From JBFMFR01 sp040752025 (GTDB taxonomy: Bacteria; Chloroflexota; Anaerolineae; Anaerolineales; UBA4823), in NCBI GenBank assembly GCA_040752025.1, contig JBFMFR010000002.1, positions 186,001 to 250,000 on the forward strand: a stretch of DNA of 64,000 nt, written 5' to 3'. The notes under the pieces are model-generated. The model worked only from the letters and a program-made list of their open reading frames with translations. It did no database searches and was not told where the DNA came from. Position 1 is the first letter of the stretch, and every line of letters starts with the position of its first letter. Below are positions 19,328 through 27,982 of the stretch, piece by piece. Both the position numbers and the translations under genes were made by a program.

Positions 19328-20216
19328 CCTGGCACAAACCAACCCGTCTGTCGATAACGCCTCCCGTTCGTCCGTTGGCTTCGCTTTCAGTCCCGGCCGG
19401 CTGATCCTGTATTTGGTTCTGATTCTAGGAGCAGTCATTGCCATTCTACCCTTTTTCTGGATGGTCTCAACCTCCTTTATGTCCTTGGGCGAAACCATCA
19501 ATCGCCAGTGGCTGCCTGCCTCACTCCAATTCAAGAACTACCGGATTGCCTGGGAAGAAGCGAAATTCGCCAAGTATTCCCTCAACAGCGTGATCATCAC
19601 TGCCACCACCCTGGCGGGCTTGCTGACCACTTCCATCCTGGCTGGCTACGCCTTCGCCCGCATCAACTTCTTCGGGCGAGAGGCCATCTTTACCCTGCTC
19701 CTGGCCACCATGATGATTCCTGAATCGGTCACCATGATCCCCAATTTCTTGATGATCCGCGGCGACGTTTTGCCTTTGCCGGGCGGCTCCTGGCTGAACA
19801 AGCTGCCTGCCCTGACGGTGCCCTTCATGGCCAATGCCTTCAGTATTTTCCTGCTCAGGCAGTTCTTCAAAACCATCCCCAACGACCTTTGGGATGCAGC
19901 CCGCATGGATGGCGCCGGCCATCTGCGCTTTCTGATCCAGATTGTCTTGCCGCTTAGCAAGGCGCCGGTCATGACGGTGATGATCTTTTCTTTCATTGGC
20001 TCGTGGAACGCCTTCCTCTGGCCTTTGCTGGTCACCACCAAGGATACCTGGCGTCCGCTGATGGTCGGGCTGTGGACGTTCGTTTCAGAGGCAGGACCGG
20101 AAACGAACCTGCTGATGGCTGGGGCCGTGATCACCATCATCCCCATTCTCGTGTTATACTTCCTGACCCAGAAGCAGTTCACAGAAGGGATTGCTACAAC
20201 TGGGCTGAAGGGGTAA
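19320..20216 (+). CDS. ABC transporter permease, MalG/UgpE-type
   Basis: This is the second permease of the heterodimer, 298 residues from ATG 19320, which overlaps the end of the upstream gene; GAGAAGG is well placed before it. Six hydrophobic segments are visible and the EAA loop WDAARMDGAGHLRFL lies near residues 188-202. The C-terminus FLTQKQFTEGIATTGLKG is typical of MalG-like proteins. It is followed by 108 bases and then the chimeric binding protein, which is presumably its receptor. Confidence 0.92.
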   Translation: MANLAQTNPSVDNASRSSVGFAFSPGRLILYLVLILGAVIAILPFFWMVSTSFMSLGETINRQWLPASLQFKNYRIAWEEAKFAKYSLNSVIITATTLAGLLTTSILAGYAFARINFFGREAIFTLLLATMMIPESVTMIPNFLMIRGDVLPLPGGSWLNKLPALTVPFMANAFSIFLLRQFFKTIPNDLWDAARMDGAGHLRFLIQIVLPLSKAPVMTVMIFSFIGSWNAFLWPLLVTTKDTWRPLMVGLWTFVSEAGPETNLLMAGAVITIIPILVLYFLTQKQFTEGIATTGLKG

Positions 20217-20232
20217 TATATAGAGCATAACC

Positions 20233-20243
20233 AGAAAGGAGGT
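20233..20243 (+). other. orphan full-length Shine-Dalgarno sequence
   Basis: AGAAAGGAGGT matches 11 consecutive bases complementary to the usual 16S rRNA 3' tail, but no start codon lies at a usable distance; a TTG abuts it and the next gene begins 82 bases later with its own GGAGGAG. It may be a ribosome standby site or chance. Confidence 0.4.
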
Positions 20244-20324
20244 TGGTAGCGAACAAAACCCAATCTTGCATAAAAGCTTCCACAATTTCAAAACTATCCT
20301 ATCTTTTGGAGGAGAAAGATTACC

Positions 20325-22739
20325 ATGCGTAAAAACTATTGGTTCAACTTGCTGGCGATTTTGATGGTCGCCTCGATGATTCTGGCGTCCTGCGCCCCAA
20401 AAGCCACCGCCACCGAACCGCCCAAGGCGACTGAACCGCCCAAGGCGACTGAACCGGCCGCGCCGAGCGACCCGGTGGCCAATATCGACCCCTCGGGCCA
20501 GACGGTTATTTTCTGGCACCAGCACACTCGTGAGCGTGATGAAGCCCTGCAAAAAATCGTTGAAGACTTCAACACCAGCAATGAGTGGGGCATCACTGTA
20601 GAGGCCGAGTACCAGGGTGGCTACAATGACATCTTCAACAAGATGTTGGCGGTGCTCAACACCTCCGACGCTCCCAACCTGGTGGTTGCTTACCAGAACC
20701 AGGCTGCCACCTACCAGTTGGGCGAGGGCCTGGTCGATATGACCCCCATGGTCAACAGCCCCAAGTGGGGCCTTCCCGAGGCCGAGCAGAAGGACTTCTT
20801 CCCTGGCTTCTGGGCGCAAGATGTCTTCCCCACTTACGGCAACGCTCGCCTGGGCTTCCCTCCCAACCGCTCCATGGAAGTGATGTACTACAACGAAGAG
20901 TGGCTGGCTGAGTTGAAAGCGGCTGGCAAGATCGATTTCGATGGCCCGCCGGCCAATCCCGAGCAGTTCAAGGCCGCCGCCTGCGCTGCCAAGGATAACC
21001 CCTTCAGCAAGGCTGTTGCAGAGGGCCCCATCGGCTACGAACTGAGCATCGACGCGTCGCGCTTTGCCAGCTTCACCTTCGCCTTCGGTGGTGATGTCTT
21101 CGACTACAACACCAGCAAATACACCTACGACAGCGAAGCTGCCGTCAAGGCCTGGGAATTCCTGCAGGATCTCTTCAAGAGTGGCTGCGCTTCGATCGTT
21201 ACCGAGCGCTATGGTGACCAGACCGACTTTGGCACCGGCAGGCTGCTCTTCACGGTTGGCTCCAGCTCTGGCTTGCCCTTCTATCAATCTGCGATCGACC
21301 AGGGTGCTAAATTTGCCTGGAACGTGGCGGCCATTCCGTACACCGGCTCTGAGCCGGCCATGAACGTCTACGGTGCCAGTGTCAGCATCCCCAAGACCAC
21401 CCCCGAAGGTGAACTGGCTGCCTGGTTGTTCCTCAAGTACTACACCAGCGCTCCAGTGCAGGCCGAATGGGCCACGGTCAGCCAGTACTTCCCGGTGCGC
21501 GCCAGCGTCGCTGCAGAAATGGGAGATTACTTTGCTGAGCAGCCCGCCTACAAGACGGCCTTCGACATGCTCAAGTACACCAAGTTCGAGCCGCCTGTGC
21601 CGGGCTACGACTTCGTACGCGAGAAAGTGGGCGAGGCCATGGCCGCCATCGCCGACGGCGCCGATGTGGCCTCCACGCTCAAGGCCCTCAACGAGGAAGC
21701 CAACGTTATGCTGTCTGAGCAGATGACTTCCCCGCTGCCCACGCCGCTGCCGCCCACCCCGACTCCTGAGCCCACCGCGACCCCTGTCCCGATCGGCACC
21801 ACCGATCACCCCATCAAGGTTCTGTTCGTGCCTTCGGTGGACGCCAATGTGATTACCACGGGTGGTGAGATCATGGCCAACGCTCTGAAAGAGGCCACCG
21901 GCCTGGAGTTCGTCGTCAGCATCCCGACCTCCTACGCAGCCACCATCGAAGAGATGTGCGCTTCGCCCATGGACACCATGGCCTTCATCCCTGCCCAGGG
22001 TTACGTACTCGCCAACCAGTTGTGCGGCGTGGACGTGGCCTTCAAGGCTAACCGCCGTGGCTGGGGTGTGTACTGGACCATGTTCATCGTCCAGCGCGAC
22101 AGCCCTTACCAGACCCTGGCGGACCTGGATGGCAAGAAGTGGGCCTACCCTGACGCTGGCTCCACCTCGGGCTACCTCTTCCCGCAGGTAGCTTTCAAGG
22201 ACGCTGGCATCACCCCGGGTGAGACTCTGGAAGCCGGCGGTCACCCGCAGGCCGTGCGCGCCGTCTACAACGGCGAAGCCGATTTCGCCACGGTCTTCTT
22301 CAGCGCTCCGGCCAAGCCCGAGGGCGAACCCGCCTGGCAGGTTGGCGACGATCCTGACATCCCCGCTGACCTGATCCCCTCCTGCGCTCCCAACGAGGAC
22401 AAGTCCAAGTTGATGTGCGGAGACTGGCGAGTGTTGGACGCCCGTGCTAACATCCGAGAAGAGGCTCCGGACGTGGTGCAGAAGGTGCGCATCCTGGCCC
22501 TGACGGATGCCATCCCGAACGACACCCTGTCCTTCGGCCCAGAGTTCCCCGCTGAGCTGCGCGCCCAGATCGAACAGGCTCTGACGGACTTCGCCAAGAG
22601 CGAAGCCTGGGGCCAGTCGATCGGCTCGGAGGACTTCTACGGCTGGACCGGTCTGGACCCGGCTGAAGACGCAGAGTACGATATCGTCCGCAAGCTCGTG
22701 GAAATGATCGGCCTCACTCTGGAATCCCTGGGTAAGTAA
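20325..22739 (+). CDS. chimeric ABC substrate-binding lipoprotein: sugar-type domain fused to PhnD-type domain
   Basis: This 804-residue lipoprotein contains two different binding proteins in one uninterrupted frame. The signal peptide ends at the lipobox ILASC (Cys23), then TEPPKA repeats. Residues about 50-465 form a sugar/UgpB-like domain (VIFWHQHTRERDEALQKI). A Pro/Thr linker (467-490, PLPPTPTPEPTATP) leads to residues about 492-804, a phosphonate-type PhnD-like domain (IKVLFVPSVDANV, DLDGKKWAYPDAGSTSGYLF). The gene lies between the sugar-type permeases and PhnC/PhnE, so each half could serve one transporter. GGAGGAG precedes the ATG. The two-transporter role is inference; the fusion itself is direct. 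Confidence 0.9.
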   Translation: MRKNYWFNLLAILMVASMILASCAPKATATEPPKATEPPKATEPAAPSDPVANIDPSGQTVIFWHQHTRERDEALQKIVEDFNTSNEWGITVEAEYQGGYNDIFNKMLAVLNTSDAPNLVVAYQNQAATYQLGEGLVDMTPMVNSPKWGLPEAEQKDFFPGFWAQDVFPTYGNARLGFPPNRSMEVMYYNEEWLAELKAAGKIDFDGPPANPEQFKAAACAAKDNPFSKAVAEGPIGYELSIDASRFASFTFAFGGDVFDYNTSKYTYDSEAAVKAWEFLQDLFKSGCASIVTERYGDQTDFGTGRLLFTVGSSSGLPFYQSAIDQGAKFAWNVAAIPYTGSEPAMNVYGASVSIPKTTPEGELAAWLFLKYYTSAPVQAEWATVSQYFPVRASVAAEMGDYFAEQPAYKTAFDMLKYTKFEPPVPGYDFVREKVGEAMAAIADGADVASTLKALNEEANVMLSEQMTSPLPTPLPPTPTPEPTATPVPIGTTDHPIKVLFVPSVDANVITTGGEIMANALKEATGLEFVVSIPTSYAATIEEMCASPMDTMAFIPAQGYVLANQLCGVDVAFKANRRGWGVYWTMFIVQRDSPYQTLADLDGKKWAYPDAGSTSGYLFPQVAFKDAGITPGETLEAGGHPQAVRAVYNGEADFATVFFSAPAKPEGEPAWQVGDDPDIPADLIPSCAPNEDKSKLMCGDWRVLDARANIREEAPDVVQKVRILALTDAIPNDTLSFGPEFPAELRAQIEQALTDFAKSEAWGQSIGSEDFYGWTGLDPAEDAEYDIVRKLVEMIGLTLESLGK

Positions 22740-22758
22740 CCAGGTTACCCGCTCTTAC

Positions 22759-22807
22759 ACGCCCCGGACGGGGCCTCCCCAACCAGGGGAACACCCGTCC
22801 GGGGCGT
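22759..22807 (+). repeat. 14-bp perfect inverted repeat between binding-protein gene and phnC
   Basis: ACGCCCCGGACGGG (22759-22772) is perfectly complementary to CCCGTCCGGGGCGT (22794-22807), with a small CCCC/GGGG hairpin inside the loop. No T-run follows, so it is more likely a mRNA-stabilising or processing structure, as found after highly expressed binding-protein genes, than a strong terminator. Confidence 0.75.
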
Positions 22808-22827
22808 ACATTCTATAGGCATGATCC

Positions 22828-23580
22828 ATGTTGCAAATTATCGACCTGGTTAAAATCTATGAAGGGGGCGTGCTCGCCCTGGATAAAGTCAGTTTCGAAG
22901 TTCCCAAGGGTCAATTCGTGGCTGTCATCGGCCTGAGTGGTTCAGGCAAATCGACTTTATTGCGCTGTGTCAATCGCCTGATCGATCCGACTGCTGGAAA
23001 GATCATCTGGAATGGCCAGGATGTGACCGCTGCTAGCGAGGAAGACCTGCGCGGCATACGGCGCAAGATTGGCATGGTTTTCCAACACTTCAACCTGGTG
23101 CACCGCTCCAGCGTGATAACCAACGTTCTGGCCGGACGGCTTGGTTACATCAATCCTGCCTGGAGCCTGGTCAATCGCTTCTCGAAAGAGGATACCGAGA
23201 AGGCCATGCGCCAGTTGGAACGCGTCGGCATCGCTGATAAAGCTCACAGCCGCGCCGATGAGCTGAGCGGCGGTCAGCAGCAGCGCGTCGGCATCGCCCG
23301 CGCTCTGATGCAGGATCCCGAAATGATCCTGGCCGATGAGCCCGTCGCCAGCCTGGATCCGGTGCTGGCCCACAGCATCATGCAATACCTGGAACTGATC
23401 AACAAAGAAGATGGCGTGACCGTATTGTGCAGCCTGCACTTCTTGGACCTGGTTCATCGTTATGCCAACCGTGTAGTCGCCCTGAACGAGGGTAAACTGG
23501 TGTATGATGGCTTACCGGAGGGCATCGACGATGCCCGTTTCAAAGAGATTTACGGTAAAGACGCTGAACGCGTTGGATAA
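22828..23580 (+). CDS. phnC: phosphonate-type ABC transporter ATPase
   Basis: This is the ATP-hydrolysing subunit of a phosphonate-class importer. The 250 residues carry Walker A GLSGSGKST, the ABC signature LSGGQQQRVGIARAL and Walker B MILADEP with the following SLDP D-loop. Spacing and the LLRCVNRLIDPT region match PhnC. It is 11 bases upstream of phnE and downstream of the chimeric binding protein, so the PhnD function is probably supplied by that protein's C-terminal half. The usual phosphonate C-P lyase genes are absent here. Confidence 0.92.
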   Translation: MLQIIDLVKIYEGGVLALDKVSFEVPKGQFVAVIGLSGSGKSTLLRCVNRLIDPTAGKIIWNGQDVTAASEEDLRGIRRKIGMVFQHFNLVHRSSVITNVLAGRLGYINPAWSLVNRFSKEDTEKAMRQLERVGIADKAHSRADELSGGQQQRVGIARALMQDPEMILADEPVASLDPVLAHSIMQYLELINKEDGVTVLCSLHFLDLVHRYANRVVALNEGKLVYDGLPEGIDDARFKEIYGKDAERVG

Positions 23581-23591
23581 GGCAGGTTGCC

Positions 23592-25406
23592 ATGAAAACA
23601 TCAAACAGATTACTTAAATCCCTTAGCACCGGCCTAATTACCCTGATCGTTCTGGTGGTTTTTGCTTATGGTTTCCAGGTCACCCAGGTCAATTTTAAAG
23701 AAATCTACTCTCCCACCCGTCAGGAAAGCTTGACCCGCGTCATCCGGGCGTTGTTCCATCCCGATCTCTTGAAGTACGAGACCGTTCAAACGCCGATCAA
23801 TACCCCCATGTACGTGCCCTGCTCAACAAGCGGTGCGGTTCTGCCTGAACCCGATAAGAGCGGAGCCTATATGGAGATCACGCCTCCCTGCACGGAACCG
23901 CGCAGTGAGGTTCAAATCGAAGGATTCAATTTCGAGCCTTTCGTCAAGGGGCAGGTATATTTTATCCCGCCTAGCGAAGTGTCGCTAGGCCTGGGTACTT
24001 TCGAGGCAGATGGCGAAGGGCATTTCAAGATTACTGCTAAAATCCCGCCGCGCCCTAGTGAAGAAATGCAGTACGTACGCACCGTCACCAGCAAGAAGGT
24101 AGGGAAACCCTCCATCTCGCAATCGGCCAAAGACACCTGGGATAAAATCATAGAAACTATTTTCCTGGCGCTTTTGGCGACTACTTTTGGCATCATTTTC
24201 GCTGTTCCGATCAGTTTCTTTGCCGCCCGTAACCTGATGAGAGATATCACTGCGCCAATGAGCAGCCTGTCGCTGTCCATCTTGGGCTGGCCGGTCGGCA
24301 TCTGGTTGGGTGCAATCGTGGCGCGCTGGGTCATCGATCAGAGCGCGTTGCTGGCAGATAGCGCCTTATTCAGCCTGGCCGGCTTGCTCGTTGGCATTCT
24401 GGTCGTCTGGCTGGGGGCGCGCTTCGCCCTGCCTCAGGATGAAGAGCTTAAACCGGGACTGGGGCTGCGGCTGGCGCGCTTGTTGGTTCTGTCGGTTGTT
24501 GCCCTGGCGAGCATCCTGATTCTGTACCTGGTAGCTTCCCTGGCCCATCTAGGCGGCGCGGTCCTGGCCGAAAAAGCCGGGTTCGCCGGCATGTTGGGGA
24601 GTTTCATTTTCAACCTGGGCGAAATCCTGAACTTGCTCATCGCCGTCATCGCTGGCGTTGCCGGAGGTGGTGTGCTCAGCAGCTTCCTCTCGCGCCTGGG
24701 TAAAACATTTGTGCGGCCCTTGCCCGCAATATCCCGATTGGGAGTCAATGTGATCCTGGGAGCGCTGGCCGGGGCGATGTTAGCCGGTCTGCTCGGCGCA
24801 GGCCTGGATTGGATCTACCAGATCGGCAGCGCCACCACCACGTTCTGGTGGCCGGTCGGTGTGGGCGCAGCCCTGGGCATCCTCACCGCGTTCACGACTC
24901 GCCAACAGGATGCTTTGCCCATCGGCATGGCCATCTATACCATCACGCGCACAATCCTGAACGCGTTGCGCGCCATCGAAGCCCTGATCTGGGTGATCGT
25001 TTTCGTAGTGTGGGTCGGCATCGGCCCATTTGCCGGTGTGCTGGCCCTGGCGCTGCACACCATCGCTGCTTTGTCAAAGCTATATTCTGAGCAGGTCGAA
25101 AGCATCATGCCAGGCCCATTGGAAGCCATCAAAGCCACAGGCGCAACCCGCCTGCAAGTGGTAGTTTACAGCGTGATCCCGCAAATCATCCCGCTATATA
25201 TCTCTTTCACCATGTATCGCTGGGATATCAACGTGCGCATGTCCACCATCATCGGCTTCGCCGGCGGCGGCGGCATTGGCTTCTTGCTGATCCAGAATAT
25301 CAACCTGCTCAACTATCGGGCCGCTAGTGCGCAGATGGTCGCCATTGCCGTCGTGGTGGCGTTGATGGATTATTTGAGCTCGTACATGCGCGAGCGTATC
25401 GTGTAG
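23592..25406 (+). CDS. phnE: enlarged PhnE-type permease with extracytoplasmic Ig-like insert
   Basis: PhnE permeases usually have about 260-290 residues; this one has 604. After one membrane segment (about 11-31) comes an extracytoplasmic stretch, with Cys77 and Cys100 and a beta-rich, Ig/TIG-like section near 105-165. The PhnE fold starts near 185 (TIFLALLATTFGIIFAVP). A block of extra hydrophobic segments, about 220-430, separates its two conserved halves; the second resumes at YTITRTILNALRAIEALIW and holds the ATPase-contact loop LEAIKATGATRLQV. Both additions are unusual. The Ig-like assignment is tentative. Confidence 0.88.
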   Translation: MKTSNRLLKSLSTGLITLIVLVVFAYGFQVTQVNFKEIYSPTRQESLTRVIRALFHPDLLKYETVQTPINTPMYVPCSTSGAVLPEPDKSGAYMEITPPCTEPRSEVQIEGFNFEPFVKGQVYFIPPSEVSLGLGTFEADGEGHFKITAKIPPRPSEEMQYVRTVTSKKVGKPSISQSAKDTWDKIIETIFLALLATTFGIIFAVPISFFAARNLMRDITAPMSSLSLSILGWPVGIWLGAIVARWVIDQSALLADSALFSLAGLLVGILVVWLGARFALPQDEELKPGLGLRLARLLVLSVVALASILILYLVASLAHLGGAVLAEKAGFAGMLGSFIFNLGEILNLLIAVIAGVAGGGVLSSFLSRLGKTFVRPLPAISRLGVNVILGALAGAMLAGLLGAGLDWIYQIGSATTTFWWPVGVGAALGILTAFTTRQQDALPIGMAIYTITRTILNALRAIEALIWVIVFVVWVGIGPFAGVLALALHTIAALSKLYSEQVESIMPGPLEAIKATGATRLQVVVYSVIPQIIPLYISFTMYRWDINVRMSTIIGFAGGGGIGFLLIQNINLLNYRAASAQMVAIAVVVALMDYLSSYMRERIV

Positions 25407-25425
25407 CAACCCGATATTTTTACGA

Positions 25426-25462
25426 ACCATGTGCGACGCAGGATGTGTGCGTCGCACATGGT
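25426..25462 (+). repeat. 15-bp perfect hairpin between phnE and hydrolase gene
   Basis: ACCATGTGCGACGCA (25426-25440) pairs perfectly with TGCGTCGCACATGGT (25448-25462) around a seven-base loop. There is no T-run after it, and a ribosome binding site AAAGG follows at once, so it is an intercistronic hairpin rather than an obvious terminator. Confidence 0.75.
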
Positions 25463-25479
25463 CATAAAGGCACTTTTCT

Positions 25480-26766
25480 ATGGCTGTTCCCATTTCAGAA
25501 GCGCTGACCCAATTACGCCAACACCGCCTGCCAGGGCTTGACCTGGGAGACGACTTCATTTACCCGGCTTACAATGGGCGTTCGATCCTCAACATCCCTG
25601 CCAGTGTCTGCCAGTTGCTGGGGGTGCCTGGGATCGGGGCCCAATCGCTGGCTCCCGACCTGCTCGAAGCGATCTCAGGAAGCATCCAACGGGTGATCCT
25701 GGTGTTGATGGATGCCCTGGCTTTCCATCGTTTGCAGCGTTGGATGGCGGATGGCAGCGCACCTGTCTGGCAGGAGCTTGCCCAAGATGGGATACTCGCG
25801 CCGCTTACTTCCATCACGCCCAGCACCACCTCGGCCGCTATAACTGCGCTGTGGAGCGGGCGCAGCGCTGCCGAACACGGCATCACTGGTTACGAGATGT
25901 GGATGAAAGAATACGGTGTGGTTGCCAATACTATCTTGCACACGCCGATCACCTTCCGCAACGACAGCATCGGCAGCCTGGAGCGCGCCGGCTTCAAGCC
26001 CGAGGAATACCTGCCTTTCCCTGTGATGGGAACACACCTGGCGGCCCAAGGTGTGCATTCCTATGCTATGCAGCACGTCAGCATCGCTCACTCTGGCCTG
26101 TCACGTATGCTCATGAAAGACACGGAGGTGCGCGTTTTTAGCACTGCCGCTGACCTGTGGATCAACCTGCGCCACCTGGTGGAGGCGAAACAACACGAGC
26201 GCATGTACACCTGGGTGTACTGGGGCGAGGTGGATCACTTTGGCCATTTATACGGTCCCGATGATGAGCGCACCGCTGCCGAGTTCGCCAATTTCAGCCA
26301 GGCCATGCAGCGCTTGTTCCTGGAGCGTCTCAGCCCGGAATTGCGCCGCGGCACCTTGCTGCTCCTTACGGCTGATCACGGGCAGATCAACACGCCGCAA
26401 GACCCGCATTACCTGCTGCAAAGCCATCCCTCCTTGTCCCGTAGGCTGCACATCAACCCTACCGGCGAGAATCGCCTGATGTTCCTGTACGTGCGTTCCG
26501 GGCAGATGGAAGCCGTGCGCGAATACCTGGAGCGCACCTGGCCCAACCAGCTTACCGTGTTAGACTCCGCTTACGCTATGGATCAGGGGCTTTTCGGGCC
26601 CGGCGACCCTCACCCGGCGCTGCTCGACCGCCTGGGCGATCTGGTTGTTGCCTGGCGCGGCAATGCTTACCTGTGGTGGGCGGACAAAGACAATCACCTG
26701 CTCGGGCGGCACGGCGGCCTGCACCCCGAAGAGATGCTGGTGCCTCTCCTGGCGGCGCGCCTCTGA
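25480..26766 (+). CDS. alkaline-phosphatase-superfamily hydrolase (type I phosphodiesterase/nucleotide pyrophosphatase-like)
   Basis: The 428-residue protein has the metal-binding and nucleophile pattern of this superfamily: VLVLMDAL with Asp78, a nucleophile Thr in TPSTTSA (T116 or T117), GEVDHFGH with Asp and His ligands, and TADHGQ. Members cleave phosphodiesters, nucleotides or phosphonates such as phosphonoacetate. No signal peptide is visible, so it should act inside the cell on whatever the upstream PhnC/PhnE system brings in. Substrate cannot be told from sequence. It is the last gene of the plus-strand island, converging on the M23 peptidase. Confidence 0.85.
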   Translation: MAVPISEALTQLRQHRLPGLDLGDDFIYPAYNGRSILNIPASVCQLLGVPGIGAQSLAPDLLEAISGSIQRVILVLMDALAFHRLQRWMADGSAPVWQELAQDGILAPLTSITPSTTSAAITALWSGRSAAEHGITGYEMWMKEYGVVANTILHTPITFRNDSIGSLERAGFKPEEYLPFPVMGTHLAAQGVHSYAMQHVSIAHSGLSRMLMKDTEVRVFSTAADLWINLRHLVEAKQHERMYTWVYWGEVDHFGHLYGPDDERTAAEFANFSQAMQRLFLERLSPELRRGTLLLLTADHGQINTPQDPHYLLQSHPSLSRRLHINPTGENRLMFLYVRSGQMEAVREYLERTWPNQLTVLDSAYAMDQGLFGPGDPHPALLDRLGDLVVAWRGNAYLWWADKDNHLLGRHGGLHPEEMLVPLLAARL

Positions 26767-26770
26767 AAAG

Positions 26771-27934
26771 TTACTTGATGTAATCGTGGGGGTTGACTTT
26801 TGCCCCGTTGAACATCATCTCGAAATGCAGGTGTGCCCCCGTGGCGTTACCTGTGGCTCCGAACGCCCCCAGGATGTTGCCTTGCCACAAGCTTTGCCCA
26901 CAGCTTGCATAGATCGCACTCAGGTGGGCGTAAAGCGTTTGCCAGCCATTGCCGTGGTCGATTACAACAACGTTCCCGTATCCCCAATCGTTCCATCCGG
27001 CATACACGACCACTCCGCTGTCCGCAGCATACACTGGGTCGCCTTCATTGCCGTCAATGTCGATGCCTGGGTGATTGGCGCTTGGGTTGTAGTCGAAACC
27101 GGAGATGAAATGGTTATTCGCCGGCCAGATGAATGTCCCGCTGCCCACGGCGCCTTCCAGGATGGCCCCACAGGCTCCTGCTCCCAGGATCTTGGCCGCC
27201 GCTGGATCGTCACGCGGGATTTCGGGTACGCTCCAACTGACGAACTCGCGCCGCCCGCCGGGCACGACCAGCCAGGCGCCTGGCGCGATTTCCGGGCTCG
27301 ACCAGTCGTTCGATAATGCCGGGTCCAGGTGGTTGCCAGAGAAGTTAATAATTGCTTGTGGCTGCACGCCGAAGAATTGGGATACGCCGTTCAGGCTGTC
27401 TCCGGCCGACCAACGGTAATACGTGCCATCCACCGGCAGGATATTGAGCTGTTGCCCGGGGCGCAGGTTGTGGGGATCATCGCCCAGCACCGGCTGGTTG
27501 GCCCACAGGATTGTTTCTGGATGCAGGCCGAACTTGTCAGCGATTCCAAACAACGTGTCGCCAGCCTGTACCGTGTACTGTACCACCTCCAGGCGTGGGC
27601 GCGAGGGCACGTCTGTGTGCAAACTGGCCTGGCGCGCCACGCCAGAAATCTTGCCGGCGGGCAATGCAAATGCTGGCAACCCTGCGATCTGGTCGAGTAC
27701 TTCCTGGGGAACAACTGCGTCCTGAACTGCCTGATGGCTCGGGATAAACTGTAATTGCGCCACCAGGTAGAATTCGCGCAAGCCCCAGGCTAACAGTACG
27801 ATGAAAGCCAGCAGCAGCGTATGGGTTCCCAGGCGCAATACAAACTCTGCCAGGCCAGCCTGTGAGAGCATCTCCCACGCGCCTGCCAGGTGGTTCTCGC
27901 GCTGTGATTTATCCTGCGAAAAGTTTTCTGTCAT
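26771..27934 (-). CDS. membrane-anchored LysM-M23 peptidoglycan endopeptidase
   Basis: This 387-residue protein has a single N-terminal membrane segment (about 36-52), two LysM-type segments (the first at YTVQAGDTLFGIADKFGL, the second around YRWSAGDSLNGVSQFFG) and a C-terminal M23 zinc peptidase domain with HPGIDIDG and HLHFEM as the metal-binding motifs. It should bind and cut cell-wall peptides outside the membrane. Only four bases separate it from the convergent hydrolase stop. Such proteins occur both as active enzymes and as activators; the intact HxxxD and HLH motifs favour activity. Confidence 0.9.
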   Translation of the reverse strand: MTENFSQDKSQRENHLAGAWEMLSQAGLAEFVLRLGTHTLLLAFIVLLAWGLREFYLVAQLQFIPSHQAVQDAVVPQEVLDQIAGLPAFALPAGKISGVARQASLHTDVPSRPRLEVVQYTVQAGDTLFGIADKFGLHPETILWANQPVLGDDPHNLRPGQQLNILPVDGTYYRWSAGDSLNGVSQFFGVQPQAIINFSGNHLDPALSNDWSSPEIAPGAWLVVPGGRREFVSWSVPEIPRDDPAAAKILGAGACGAILEGAVGSGTFIWPANNHFISGFDYNPSANHPGIDIDGNEGDPVYAADSGVVVYAGWNDWGYGNVVVIDHGNGWQTLYAHLSAIYASCGQSLWQGNILGAFGATGNATGAHLHFEMMFNGAKVNPHDYIK

Positions 27935-27982
27935 GAGGATTACCTGACGCGCATCATAACACCAGGCGAGTATTTCGTCAAA

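Noticed and set aside
20410..20460. Short tandem repeat at the start of the chimeric lipoprotein gene
   Set aside because: It encodes TEPPKA repeats in the spacer after the lipid anchor, a usual feature of such lipoproteins, and is not a separate element.
20154..22244. 696-codon open frame antisense to the chimeric binding protein
   Set aside because: It is rich in Gly, Arg and His with no family motif, and mirrors the codon bias of the plus-strand gene; the sense frame has clear domains and a good ribosome binding site.
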